Part shown: positions 1 through 10,134 of the stretch, piece by piece
Layout of the letters: each line of letters begins with the position of its first letter
Numbering within the stretch: position 1 is the first letter of the stretch
DNA from: Dolomedes plantarius
Taxonomy: Eukaryota > Arthropoda > Arachnida > Araneae > Dolomedidae
Reading direction: 5' to 3'
Assembly (NCBI GenBank): GCA_907164885.2
Contig: OU015499.1
Coordinates: 148,984,739 to 149,048,738, forward strand
DNA: 64,000 bases
Position numbers and translations under genes: made by a program
The notes under the pieces: model-generated
Database searches by the model: none
What the model was told of the DNA's origin: nothing
Seen by the model: the letters and a program-made list of their open reading frames with translations, nothing else

Positions 1-938
1 TTAACTTCTCATTTCCTAAAACTAAAATTATTTCTGGTACTTTAAAATTATTTCTGGATTTCAATTATTAAATGACTCGTTCTCAACTAACAATTTTTTA
101 TTTTGGCAATATGGCCGAATGTAAATAATAAATCTCATAGGAGAAAAAGTGCTTAAAAAATAGAAAGACAGTTCTCAGGAATTCAAAATTGGTGGCGGAA
201 GAATCCTCATCAGCTGCTCATTAATTAGAAACAAATTTCACGATTTTGCTGGAATTATTAGTGAGTAAAATATTAAGTCGAAAAATTACGAACTCCCCAA
301 TTCAGCTACATTAAGATACTATGGCGATCAGCGCGGGAAATTTCAAAAGTGAGTTTTTGTAAGTACGCTTTTTTAGAATGATAACATTTTTTTAATTAAA
401 TGTATTTGGTATATTTTGGAAACTGAACATCTAGCAAATGCCGATAAATCGTAAAATTGACATTAATAGGTTCAGAAAACCGAAATATTCGTCTATCAAA
501 ATTGTCGATTTCGTGAAATTCGGAAAACTGCTTTCGGGAAAAAGCTTCGTTTGCAATGAAAAACATTTTTAACTTTATAAAAAATGTGTATATCCTTAGA
601 GATGAAAAGTTGTAAAACACATGGAAATAAAAAATTTGTCGATTGGTGGGCGGAAAAAGTTTAATTTTGCGTGCATGAAAATAGTGGAAATTTGCGAAAC
701 GGAAAGGACACCCGGAAAGTCAGCTGTTTCTGCTGTCCGCCTCTTTTGAGTTTGGCGGTTTTAATTTAATAATTAAAAAAGTTTAAAGTTTTTAAAGTTG
801 AGGATAGCAGTGCACGCGTCTCAGTCGCGATATCCTGCTATGCTCGGTTCGCGAGATTAGCCCGCCCCCGTGTCTGCTCACTAACATGACTCATAACTCA
901 TATGTTTACCTTCAGCTGTTATTATATATATATATACT
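1..938. other. AT-rich intergenic sequence, no gene seen
   Basis: No convincing coding potential on either strand; the longest reading frames are short and of biased composition. A small GC-richer patch lies around 800-880 just before the dispersed repeat that starts near 939. It could be the edge of another repeat, but I cannot assign it. Confidence 0.5.
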
Positions 939-1632
939 AGCTGAAAACCCGCGCTTCGCTACGGAGTGCATTCAGATTAAATACAACGGTCAACGTATGC
1001 AATTTATGCCAAAAAATAAATATATATATTTATAATAAATGCGATGATCAATGTATACAATTGATGTAAAATATATATCTATCTATATATATATATTTAT
1101 AAAAAAATCGTAAGGGATATGCATTTTTTTTTGGATAATATCCAATCGTCTGCTGCATTAGAAAGAGAAAAAAATATTTTTTTTGTCTATTTAGTTGTTA
1201 CGCACGTGACGATAAATTTATTGAAAGTACCAGAAAAATAAATCACGTGATCAGCATTTAATAAATTAAATTCTAAAAATTAATCTTTAAAAATTCACCA
1301 AAAATCAGGAAATGGAGGTAAAAATTCGAAAAAAATTTCATTTTGAAGGAATTTTTATGATCTTTCTCGTGATATAAATTTTATAACCCTCAATGTATTA
1401 TTTTAAATGCAAACGTAAAAAAAGTTTAAAAAACAGCTTAAAAATTTTATTTAAAAAAATCTAAGAAGAATTTTTGAAAAATCTTTCTTAGTGCACCCCT
1501 ACACTATTAGAAGAATCGCCATGCAAAATTTCAGCCCTTTAGGTCCAGCGGTTTGGTCTGTGCGTTGTATGTCAGTCAGTCAGTCAGTGAATGAATGAGT
1601 CAGTTACGGAACTGTTTTATATATATAGATAA
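939..1632. repeat. Dispersed repeat with ACCCGCGCTTCGCTACGG head and TATATATAGAT tail
   Basis: The block opens with a short GC-rich head (around 946-964) of the kind often found at the ends of non-LTR or non-autonomous elements in arthropod genomes. It continues as AT-rich sequence, then a GC-richer patch with a CAGT tetranucleotide run (around 1570-1590), and closes with TTTTATATATATAGAT near 1615-1631. Related GC-rich ends occur near 3900 (GACGGGCGAAGCCCGGC) and near 46,783 (GGCGTTGCCCGGG). The class is not determined; an RTE-like LINE tail or a derived non-autonomous element is the best guess. Confidence 0.45.
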
Positions 1633-2440
1633 AGCAAAGTGCCTCTATGAATATATTGTATACAAATCTACATTTCTAGACGAATGTGGTTGAAACTTCG
1701 TATACTTATGTTTTGAAGCCTTGGGATAATTCTAAGATAAGTTTGGAAGCTTTAAAATAATTATAATAATTTTTAATTAATAAAAAACCAACAATTTTGA
1801 AGGGTGACAATAGTAAATAGAAGCTGTTACATTTTCAGGTATCACCCCAATATGTCTCGCTAACCTGCGATTGTTTACTTTCTGAAATTTGGTAAATTAC
1901 GTACTGTGTTTGTACTTCAGAATGCTTAGTAAACTGTAATTGATATTGTTCTTAATTTTATAATTCAAGATGTACTTTTAAAAGCATTTGTGATTTGTGA
2001 TTCACTCACAAATATTAGCCGTAACAGAGAATAGAGGTCCAAAAAACTTAAAAGAAAGAAAATCAAATTCAAAATTCTTCTTACCCACCCTCAGGCGGTC
2101 ACAAAAAGCCTAATATAACTAAAATCGGTCGATAATTAGTAAAGTGATTAATCATACCAAAACTCAAATTCACGATTGTACACAAACGATCTTCGTTGCC
2201 ATTTTCATTTTAGAAGGTCATTTGTTTAGTAAATGATTTTTTTCCAAAAGAGAAATGTATCTTTATCAAAATAAATACTTCATGTGCGAGCGTTATTTTC
2301 ATACTGAATTCTTGAAATTTTTTTTACTCTAAACAGAAGCAGAGTGGCAACAAAGATTAAAACTCTGAAACAGTTTTTTGCTGTTCTCGAAAGTTACCTG
2401 ACTTCAAGTATCGTTTGAAATTTATATTATATTTATAATA
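1633..2440. other. AT-rich intergenic sequence, no gene seen
   Basis: No open frame of note, no TIRs and no RNA-gene pattern seen. The TA at 2439-2440 is the left target-site dinucleotide of the Tigger element that follows. Confidence 0.5.
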
Positions 2441-3373
2441 CAGTCGAACCCTGTTATAGCGAACCTGGTATATAACAAACTCCCGGATATAACGAACGAA
2501 AATTTTGGTCCCGCCGTTTTCCTATTGTGTTTAATAACTAATTTGTCCTTTTATAGCGAACCTCCGAAATCTTAAGAATCGGCTATAACTTTCATTTTTT
2601 TTCAGTCGACAAAGTGAATTTTTAAAATTTTTTAAACTATTTAAGAATGTTGAAGATACAACGAATGTTGAAGAAGCAAAGAATGTTGAAGAAGATGATG
2701 ATGAAGATTTACCTATCGCGATGTAGATAGAAAAGCACAAAATTTCATCATTCTCAGATTGTGGCGTGCAATTGTTCGAAACATGTGATGATGAAGTCAT
2801 TACATGTGAAAATCTGACTGATGAAGATATTGTGAATGAAATTAAAATGAATCCTTCCGAAATCGAAGATTCTGCTTCTGATGCTCATGAAGAGGAGTAC
2901 ATAAATGACGAAATCTCCATCATCTCAGATGCTACAGCAGCGATGAGTGTAATTAATAAGTTTTTGTGAACACAAACAATGGAAGAAAGAGTGTTGGAGT
3001 CATTTGATGTATTGGACAAAGAAATTCATAAAATGTATTTGAAATCGGCATGACGCCAGCAGAAGATTACCGATTATTTCTGTATCAAAACAGTGATCAA
3101 CTATTAAAGATAAAATCAATTTATTTCCATTTGTCTTCATTTTCAGTTAATTAAATTAGTATTGTGTCAGTATAATATAATCGATTTTAGTCAATTTAAT
3201 TTATTAATGATCATTTTTAATAGATTTTATCATTCTTTCAATACATCATTATTGAATATACATAACAAATAATGAGTTATACATTTTGTGAACTCTAACA
3301 TTTTTCTTAATGGTTCGGATATAGCAAACAAAACTTTTGGTCCCTTCAAGTTCATTATAACGGGGTTCAACTG
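2441..3373 (+). mobile_element. Tigger/pogo-type DNA transposon, internally deleted copy
   Basis: The left end CAGTCGAACCCTGTTATAGC (from 2441) is matched in inverted form at the right end (around 3346-3373), with TA on both sides (2439-2440, 3374-3375), as expected for the Tc1/mariner-pogo superfamily. The element is 933 bp, well short of an autonomous Tigger at roughly 2-2.5 kb. It keeps only the C-terminal part of a transposase. Its TIR differs from that of the Tigger at 48,813-51,080, so it is a separate family. Confidence 0.85.
2766..3090 (+). pseudogene. Remnant C-terminus of Tigger/CENP-B-like transposase
   Basis: The open frame 2766-2969 encodes an acidic segment containing LTDEDIVNEI, followed by NDEISIISDATAAMSVINKF. 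This resembles the acidic region C-terminal to the DDE domain in Tigger/jerky-type transposases. After a stop at 2967 the same style continues (MEERVLESFDVLDKEIHKM) and, past another stop, ends in RQQKITDYF, a short tail typical of these proteins. The DNA-binding and catalytic domains are absent, so this is a fossil. An independent acidic host protein is possible but unlikely given the flanking TIRs. Confidence 0.7.
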
Positions 3374-3391
3374 TACATATCTTTATATTAT

Positions 3392-3480
3392 TTAATTTAT
3401 TTATTTCGTTATATATCATAAATTTAATTATTTATTTATATATTATAAATTTATTTATTTATTTATTAATAAATTATTAC
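3392..3480. repeat. TTTA-rich low-complexity tract
   Basis: Repeated TTTATTTATTTA and ATATATTATAAATTT blocks directly after the Tigger. Simple-sequence DNA with no coding content. Confidence 0.7.
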
Positions 3481-3938
3481 TATCTTTTATTACGTATAGG
3501 TTGATTATGAGAGAAAATTATTTCACAAATTTTTTATAGTTGTTTATTATAAATGTATAAATTGAGAGTTTTACTTTTCAGCTTTCTTTGCTCCAATGAT
3601 GAAAGTCAAAAATCTAGGTGAATTCTGAGGAGTTTATTATAAATTTAAATATTTTTATATTGGTTTTTCTTTTTATTCATGTTTATAACATTTTATATGC
3701 CTTTTTTTACTATGTAATTTATACTGTGTTTAGCTTTTAAATTGATTTGGGGCGGAGAGGAAAAGAATTTTTCTTCTGCATTAGACTGTTTGTAGGACGT
3801 GGGATGCGTATCCACAAAATTTAAATACCTTTATTTTTTTCTTAGTACTTCCATTCTCTGAAAATGACTGCTGAAGGGAGCGGGTCCCTAAACCGACCGG
3901 CTAGACGGGCGAAGCCCGGCTAATATAGAATAATAGAT

Positions 3939-4470
3939 TTCAAAGCATATTAACTAAAACATTTCTTTTAAAAAATTGATCGCATTCAGTATCATAATAC
4001 GACGCTCTACTTAACGACGATCTCTATTTAAAGACAATATTTCCCAGTCCCGACACCTCCGACGTTAAGGGAAATATTACTTTTTTACAAATTCTGTTTA
4101 AGGGCGATCTCTACTTAAGGACGATTTTTCACGGTCCCTTGAAAGTCGTTAAACAGAGAGCCAACTGTAATTCGAAGACTTTCAAAAGCGGAAGAAAGTT
4201 TTCCAGCATTTTTAGTAACACAAAATTTTAATAATATTAACAATTTTCTACTGTACATTCAACGTTTGAGGAACATAGCTAGATTTTCTTTCATTACAAC
4301 TGTTTACTTAAGTTTAATTATTACTGAGAAAAATTTTATGTCCAGTTGCGTGATAGTGTCGAAAAACGAAAAAATTTCAGGTAGTCTCTTCTAACGAAAC
4401 TACCGCTGGTTATTAACGTAGGATTACTTGTCGTTGCTTACCTCTTTTGTATGTATATATGTATGTATGT
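3939..4470. repeat. Dispersed repeat, copy 1 (second copy at 46,425-46,765)
   Basis: The sequence starting TTTCAAAGCATATTAACTAA and running through AAAAGCGGAAGAAAGTTTTC to the CAGGTAGTCTCTTCTAACG block is shared with 46,425-46,765. Copy 1 is interrupted by the Tigger-type MITE at 4000-4167; copy 2 preserves the empty site. No coding capacity; the class is unknown. Confidence 0.75.
4000..4167. mobile_element. Tigger-family MITE (168 bp)
   Basis: A short element bounded by TA (3998-3999, 4168-4169). The right end reads outward as CAGTTGGCTCTCTGTTTAAC and the left end is a mutated version of the same. Both ends, and the subterminal GACGATCTCTACTTAAGGAC motifs, match the ends of the coding Tigger at 48,813-51,080, so it is probably a deletion derivative mobilised by that family. 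The second copy of the host repeat near 46,490 lacks the insertion. Confidence 0.8.
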
Positions 4471-4937
4471 GTTATGTATAAATGTATCTATACATATGCA
4501 CGCATGTATATATACACATATATGTATGGCAAAATTTTGATGCATTTTGGTACTTTACTGTTTAACTGTTTAATGCTTGCCCAAGCGATACAGACTGACT
4601 TTGGCGCACTGCTAAAATTATAACTCGCGCGGAAGGAAGGATGGACGGTTTTAGCGTCTGAAATTTTGCTTTCCAAAGGACCGCTATGGGGGAACGTAAT
4701 ACTACGTTAAAATATTTCAGGTAGTCTCTTCTAACGAAACTACCGAGGGTTATTAACGTAGGATTAATTATCGTTGCTTACCTCTTCTCCTTTTTTTTGG
4801 ACGCATTTTGGTACTTTTCTGTTTAACTGTATACTGCTACTGGGTTTGGCACGCTGCCAAAATTATAACTCGCGACGCCGGACAATTTTTTTCTCTGCGC
4901 AGGACCGTTATAGAGGAACGTGATACTACGTTAAAAA
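4378..4937. repeat. Two tandem copies of a CAGGTAGTCTCTTCTAACG repeat
   Basis: Unit 1 (about 4378-4712) and unit 2 (about 4718-4937) share CAGGTAGTCTC, then TTATTAACGTAGGATTA, TTTTGGTACTTT, AAAATTATAACTCGCG and an ACTACGTTAAAA end. Inverted copies of the same family occur in the duplication at 19,350-19,567 and 59,284-59,499, and a fragment lies at 46,695-46,745. The ORFs across it are short and not conserved between copies. It looks like a non-autonomous transposable element of unknown class. Confidence 0.65.
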
Positions 4938-5087
4938 ATCTTTTCAAGTGCTTTGATCCCATGGGTTGGAGGGTGAAGGCAGAGTGACTTTACTATTTAG
5001 GATTGAAATGTAGCACGCAACACATGCCGTTTGTCCAAACCTCCTCAAGTTGGCCAATATAAACACACCACATTTTACAACAACATC

Positions 5088-5250
5088 GCCGGATGATGGT
5101 CGAATGGCTAGGGCGCTGAAGTTTCGTACCGCTGGCGCAGTCCGTGGGTTCGAATCCCACTGCTTTCATGGATGTTTGTAGACGTTCGGAATCGGCTTGA
5201 AGCGGTCGAATGAGCTTTCGTGTAGCAAAAGATGACCGTAGCGTTCTCAA
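5088..5250 (+). mobile_element. tRNA-derived SINE, family 1
   Basis: A tRNA-like head carries an A-box-like TGGTCGAATGG (5097-5107) and a strong B-box GGTTCGAATCC (5147-5157). It is followed by a non-tRNA body beginning near 5165 that includes GTTCGGAATCGGCTT and TGTAGCAAAAGATGACCGTA. The same head and body occur in reverse at 16,486-16,640, and the body alone at about 55,420-55,520. Repetition and the attached body argue against a functional tRNA gene. Confidence 0.75.
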
Positions 5251-5292
5251 TCAACCAACCGCATAGAAATATCCTTATTAGCCATCTATCTC

Positions 5293-5640
5293 TCGGGCTC
5301 GAGGTAGCCTTGTGGTAGCGCGCTGGTTTACCGGTGCTGAGGCTGCTCAAATAGAATCCCGAAGCGCACCATTCAATGCATCCGTGATATGGGCACGTTA
5401 ATCTGTAGACCGGAAAGTCCCTCTATGAGGGGGTGAGAGAGAGTACGATCCTGTCAGATGTCGCCCCTGGTCGTGCTCGGTCAAAACTGAGGTGGCAACC
5501 GGTTAAGACGGACTCCGATCCTTGTGGTGCTATAGAAACCGTAGCCGCACACACAGTCCGAAGCTTATATGGACCTGGTCTGACACTTCCGGCCAGGGGG
5601 CAGTAGGTACAACAACTTTGTTAGGTACGCTGCTTTTCAA
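5293..5640 (+). mobile_element. Probable tRNA-derived SINE, family 2
   Basis: The head contains AGCCTTGTGGTAGCGCGCTG (A-box-like) and a degenerate B-box around GCTCAAATAGAATCCCGAAG. A body of about 270 bp, GC-richer than its surroundings, follows and includes TGTCGCCCCTGGTCGTGCTC. No second copy is visible in the window, so the SINE call rests on internal promoter-like boxes and composition only. Confidence 0.5.
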
Positions 5641-5651
5641 AGGAGCCCACT

Positions 5652-5788
5652 GCTTGAAGATTAGACAGAGCAGGAAGATTAGACAGAGATTTAGACAGAG
5701 CAGGAATATTAGACAGAGATTTAGACAGAGCAGGAAGATTAGACAGAGCATGAAGATCCCACTGCTTGAATATTAGACAGAGCAGGAC
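5652..5788. repeat. Minisatellite of GATTAGACAGAGCAGGAA units
   Basis: Tandem array of an 18-nt unit (GATTAGACAGAGCAGGAA) interleaved with a 30-nt variant made of two partial units, with the phrase CCCACTGCTTGAA at both edges (about 5647 and 5757). Both strands read open as low-complexity repeats, which explains the ORFs there. It abuts the SINE-like sequence, so it may have grown from the SINE tail. Confidence 0.85.
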
Positions 5789-5789
5789 T

Positions 5790-6552
5790 CACAGCGAGAA
5801 AAATGTAATAAACCCAAATTGTAATTATGAAAAAAAAACAGCTTTAGAAAAAAACAAATATTTTTTTTAAATTAAAAACAATGAAAAAACTACAAATGAG
5901 AGCATACACACCACATTTTATAAAATCACCTGAAGTTAAATCAAAATGATTTTATTGAATTATAAAATTAATTTTGAAGATTTTTTTAAAATGCTTGATT
6001 CTTATCGTTCATAACACGCTCCTTCTATTATGTCTTTTACCAGTTCTGTTTCAGGATCCAGGTGTGACAATTTTGATGATATCCGACTATTTATTTTGCA
6101 TCCATACGATCAATTACAGTTTCAATTTTAAGAGAATTCGTGTGTTTTGTTGTGATTCTTTGAAGAAAAAAAAACTCTCTCTCCATGCACTCAGAATAGT
6201 GAGGTAAAATCGACCAATGGGTCAAGAAGTTTGATAAGATTTCATATTTGGATCCACCTTCGATATTACGTAACATACCAAAATTCTGGGATTGTTTCGT
6301 AAGAGGAAGATATATCACAATTTAATTGAAATGATCTCTGTTACAGAGTGAATTGACTGGCCATAGTGGCAAAAGAGTACATTGCATTTTATGAATGAAA
6401 AAAGTTAACATTGTAAATCATACAGATGAATTAATTACCGCACGGATTACTGGTTCCTTTTGTGTCCGGTAACATCTATGATATGCCTTATAGTTACTAT
6501 TACAAAGTAAGTTAAAATACCTTTTCTGTATTTTAACTTACTTTAACTTACT
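5790..6552. other. AT-rich intergenic sequence, no gene seen
   Basis: The short frames at 5974-6207 (+) and 6091-6318 (-) overlap on opposite strands and show no recognisable domain. A small inverted repeat (AAGTTAAAATAC / GTATTTTAACTT) lies near 6508-6540. Confidence 0.45.
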
Positions 6553-7068
6553 CAGGAATTTTTAAAGATGTTTAGAATAGTATTTACATTTTCATTTGGT
6601 TAAGCTGTAATGGGGTGTGGCGCTATAGTAATGTTACAATGACGTAACTTTTAGGATAGAATTGGCTGCTGTTTCGCCATAACCGTCACTTACGGAATTT
6701 GGGTGTGTATGCATCTTTTACTTTGCATTAGGATTATTTGTGTGCTTGCATGTACGGTGCGTTGAGCCCATACTGTAAGTTGTGTTTGTCTTTTCATTTT
6801 CTTTTTGACTTATTGCTTCCTTGGGGGACTCGGGATGTCTTTTGGGCTTACCTGCATCCTATTCAGAAAGTTCCCGTTGAGGTAACTGATATGGTTAGGC
6901 TCCCTGATGACGAGACCTGTCGGTTACCTCTATGTTGTTTTATGGTTCAGTTCCGGCACTTATACAGAATCTTGCCGTTGGTGCGTGGATGCCCAGAGTG
7001 TTTGATTTCTGTTTGTTTTTTGTCTATATTCGTATTATTTTTATCTATCTCTGTTGGATTATTTATAT
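6553..7068 (+). repeat. Dispersed repeat with a conserved short frame, copy 1
   Basis: About 515 bp aligned directly with 31,457-31,966. Both copies keep a frame reading YLHPIQKVP, then RLPD.ET.RLPLCCFMVQFR and HLYRILPLVRGCPECLIS, despite a 9-nt in-frame length difference inside it. An 8-nt difference lies upstream, so the frame is not open throughout in both copies. No known family is recognised. It may be the remnant of a coding transposon or just a young repeat. Confidence 0.6.
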
Positions 7069-7360
7069 GCCTTATAGTTAAACAATAGATGCAAACTGTG
7101 AATTAAAAGTTATCAGCATTATGGCTCGACACACGTGTTGCGTAAGGAATAAGTTTAGGATTGAATCAAAGATGAAAATTAAAATTAACTATCAAGACAA
7201 CCAAGACTAACTTGGACTATTAAAGTAAGGAGCATAATAATAATACCTTTAGTCATAATAAAATGGAAAGCAACAGTTACAGATTGAACAAAAACATTAT
7301 TGTTGCCAAAGCCTACTCCGCCATGTCCTTCAGCACTCACCAGCACCGGATCCCCAGTAA
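7069..7360. other. Intergenic sequence, no gene seen
   Basis: No feature recognised between the dispersed repeat and the Harbinger MITE. The minus-strand frame across 7185-7460 runs into the MITE and is not a gene. Confidence 0.45.
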
Positions 7361-7551
7361 GGGCCTGTTCACATAGGAGTCCGTTGAGTTGCGTTGCGTT
7401 AAGGAAAAGATGACGTTGAGACGAAAATAAACCAATCATATGCCTCCGAACGATTAGCAATGAAATTTTTAACGCCTATGATTGGTTTATTTTCGTCTCA
7501 AAGTCATCTTTTCCTTAACGCAACGCACCGGACTCCTATGTGAACAGACCC
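7361..7551. mobile_element. PIF/Harbinger-type MITE, copy 1 (191 bp)
   Basis: Almost perfectly palindromic. The left end GGGCCTGTTCACATAGGAGT and the right end GACTCCTATGTGAACAGACC-C are inverted copies, and the inner arms (TTAAGGAAAAGATGAC..., ACCAATCATA...) also pair. It is flanked on both sides by TAA (7358-7360, 7552-7554), the TWA-type 3-bp duplication typical of PIF/Harbinger elements. A second copy with the same ends and the same TAA duplication is at 47,215-47,400. Confidence 0.88.
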
Positions 7552-7554
7552 TAA

Positions 7555-8008
7555 GTCACCTACTCAGTACGCGTTCAGATGGGATCTGATGACCGCCTTG
7601 AAGTGAGAAAAACCTGTTCGCCTTAATTGCGCCAATATACAAAAATACGAAAAGCGCATGCGCACATAGAGCAACATCTACAAGATTTGGCGCGGATCGC
7701 CTTTAGTTGAGATAATTCTTATACATTATGCATGTACATTGCATTGATCGGAGAGAGTTATAAATGGATGAATTGTGATCTACACATAATACATGAGTGC
7801 TTTTATAACAACCTCCACGTACATTAATTTGCATAATTAAATTTTACTTACAATGAGGAATAAATTTAAATTTTTTACTACATTTTTATCTTAGAAGGGA
7901 AAAAAACTCCGATTCTGAGATATTGTAGAACAACAACCTTAAACCCATATGTTCACTGAAAAACCCATAACAAACCAAGTCTAGGAGCCCTGGTTTAGAG
8001 CACATATA
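7555..8008. other. Intergenic sequence, no gene seen
   Basis: No open frame, TIR or RNA pattern seen. The TA-rich string just before 8009 supplies the target site of the outer mariner. Confidence 0.45.
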
Positions 8009-9038
8009 CAAGATGCGCAACTAAAGCAACCGGACAATTTTTTATGAATAAGAAAAATATTACTCACCTTCAAATAAATTTATCTCCTTCAAAATAATCA
8101 CCAAAGGAGTCTACACAATTTTTCAAACGTTTCTTCAAGTCATCGAAACACTTTTTTTAGGCGTTGGAACTAACCGTTCGCAAAATACGCTTAACATTTG
8201 ACTTAGTATCCGAGATATTTTCAAATCTCAGTCAGTTCGTGGCCATCTTAAGCTTCGGATAAAGGAAAAAATCAGCTGTCGATAAGTCGGGATAATATGG
8301 TGCGTCATTTATCACTTTAAAATATTGCTGTTCATATGCAATATATTGTTGTACTGAAATTGCTGTATGGGGCCGAGCAGTATCGTGTAAAAGAAACTAT
8401 TGTCCAGAATCAAACAGTTCCTTCTTAACTCGCCTTATCCTGTTTCTTAATCGAAAAAGCACCTCCTTGTAAAAATACTGATTAATTGTTTGATTTCAGG
8501 AACAAATTCGAGGTGAATATGTCCTTTGTAATCAAAAAATGAAATCAGCATCACCTTTGATTTTGACATCCGTGCTGCTTTTTTTTGGTATGGGAGAAGA
8601 CGTTCTTTTCCACTGTGAACTTTGTTTCTGGGTCGTATTGTAGACACCAGGTCTCATCTCCTGCGATAGTACACTTTATTTAATAAATTGTTGTCCTGTT
8701 CCGCAGTAGTCAGCAAATCTTCACAGCAAGATTTTCTGTCTTCTTTTTGCTATTCTGTCAAAATCCGAGGCACAAATCGAGCACAAACGTTTTTCCTTTT
8801 CAGATTTTCAATTAAAATTAATCTACGCTTTTCTTTGCTTATCCCAAGCATGTCTGAAATTTGATGAGTTGTTACACGTCTATCAGGTTTTACCAAAGAA
8901 CGAATTTTCAACACTTATTCCTCATTCTTTGAATTTGAAGGACGCCCTGTCTTTGGTTCATCTTCAATGCTTTCTCGCCCACATTTAAAACGGTTACCAC
9001 TCATACACCTGTGTTCTTGATTACGATGCATCACTATA

Positions 9039-9581
9039 CAGGGTGTCTATAAAAGAACTCCGGGGTTTTAAAAATTCATATCTCACTAACTATAAAAGAT
9101 AGCAAAATTTAGTCGATTTCTCTGAAAAGAGTAGCTCAAAAAGTTTTACTCATACCAATTGGGAATGTTTGTATCAACTGTTGGCGGCGCTGCAGGGCGT
9201 TGACCTTGAAATGACGTCGCGAAATTTGAAATGATGGCGACTCCGCAACAAAAGGCTCAATGTGTTATTTGGCTCATAGAAACGAAGTCTGTAGTTACCG
9301 TACAAAGAAACTTTCGACGTAACTATGGTGTTAACCCGCCTTCTGACAAAACCATTCGTCAATGGTTCAGTGCATTTAAGGAAACAGGAAGTGTTTTGAA
9401 GCAAAAGTCGGCGTTTAGACGTCTGCCGTGCCACTAACGGGGCTCATATAGAACTTTACTAAGTGTTAAAAAAAACTTGAAAATGTAAGCTTTTCAGTCA
9501 TGTATAAAACATGTATGTATGTTTTTTATTTCATTAAAATATTTTGCCTCAAAACCCCGGAGTTCTTTTATAGACACCCTG
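9039..9581 (+). mobile_element. Nested mariner-like element, internally deleted (543 bp)
   Basis: The perfect-looking TIR CAGGGTGTCTATAAAAGAAC at 9039 is mirrored by GTTCTTTTATAGACACCCTG ending at 9581, with TA on both sides (9037-9038, 9582-9583). It interrupts the outer mariner transposase between its N-terminal helix-turn-helix part and the GRESIEDEP segment. It carries only the N-terminal part of its own transposase and must be non-autonomous. Confidence 0.9.
9231..9437 (+). pseudogene. N-terminal HTH fragment of a mariner-like transposase
   Basis: A 68-residue frame begins MATPQQKAQCVIWLIETKS and continues through VQRNFRRNYGVNPPSDKTIR and WFSAFKETGSV. This is the pattern of the N-terminal helix-turn-helix domain (DUF4817-like) of an arthropod mariner-type transposase family. 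The linker that normally reads GRP is disrupted and the whole catalytic domain is missing. It could still make a DNA-binding fragment, but nothing shows that it is expressed. Confidence 0.75.
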
Positions 9582-9870
9582 TATATTGTTCGAATCATCC
9601 CAAAAGTTTCGGTAGCGGATTTACCAAATGTGTAACAAAATTTAATGTTACAACGTTTTTCCATTCCGAAGCAATTTTTTTTGTACAATGCCTTCTCAGT
9701 ATATGAAAATTACTACGGCGTTTTGATATGCAAGCGACTAAATAACCAGTTTAAACTGGCTTTAACAAAAGTTGAGATGTCACTCTGTCTGGCCAGGCGA
9801 TTATTCTTTCACCTTTATTTTATCGTTTGATCTTTTAATTTGTGAGGTTACTTTATGGGCGCACCTTGCA

Positions 9871-10134
9871 ATAGATACGCTCCTTTTCTCCAGGTCAGGG
9901 AGTAATTAGTTTACGGGAGGAATGCACATTTAAAAACCTTCTTTCACTAACTTTGTAACTCCTCAGACGAACTATTGGATCCCCAAATGTAACCACATTT
10001 CGCATAGTCACATAATGTTTTTTTAACGGGCTGGCGACCAAAGCAGTTAAAAAATTTAAAATGAGAGTTACTACTGGAGAGTAAATGGAGAAGATTCCGT
10101 AAATAAAATGACTTTTATGTAATCTTAAGTGATT
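9871..10134. other. Intergenic sequence, no gene seen
   Basis: The minus-strand frame at 9895-10,155 has no recognisable motif and runs into the tandem repeat that follows. Confidence 0.4.

Larger units (their letters stand above)
8057..9680 (-). pseudogene. Mariner transposase, decayed and split by an insertion
   Basis: Read on the minus strand, the N-terminus lies at about 9590-9670 (MEKRCNIKFC, GKSATETFGMI) and resumes beyond the nested element at about 9033 with NRFKCGRESIEDEPKTGRPS. HTH-like sequence follows (TTHQISDMLGISKEK), then VCARFVPR, the first catalytic region GDETWCLQYDPETK (around 8650), HLEFVPE, the second catalytic region LHDTARPHTA (around 8385) and the third, PDLSTADFFLYPKLK (around 8280). 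It ends in SFGDYFEGDKFI. The order and motifs are those of mariner transposases. Several frameshifts and stops (for example at VPRILTE-stop) show it is dead. The catalytic Asp residues are still visible. Confidence 0.85.
8009..9870 (-). mobile_element. Mariner element, interrupted by a nested element
   Basis: The left end CAAGATGCGCAACTAAAGCA and the right end, read inward on the minus strand as TGCAAGGTGCGCCCATAAAG, are inverted repeats with about 19 of 25 positions matching. The inside is a minus-strand mariner transposase, split by a second TIR element at 9039-9581. Removing that 543 bp plus one TA leaves an element of about 1.3 kb, the usual mariner size. Confidence 0.8.

Noticed and set aside
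2531..2800. 89-residue minus-strand Ser-rich frame
   Set aside because: Antisense to the Asp/Glu-rich repeat of the Tigger remnant; the run of Ser comes from the GATGAAGATGATG repeat.
5088..5165. A tRNA gene candidate with good A and B boxes
   Set aside because: Cloverleaf stems are not convincing, a non-tRNA body is attached, and other copies occur in the window. A SINE explains it better.
5652..5788. CRISPR-like direct repeats
   Set aside because: The repeats are contiguous without unique spacers and the genome is eukaryotic; it is a minisatellite.
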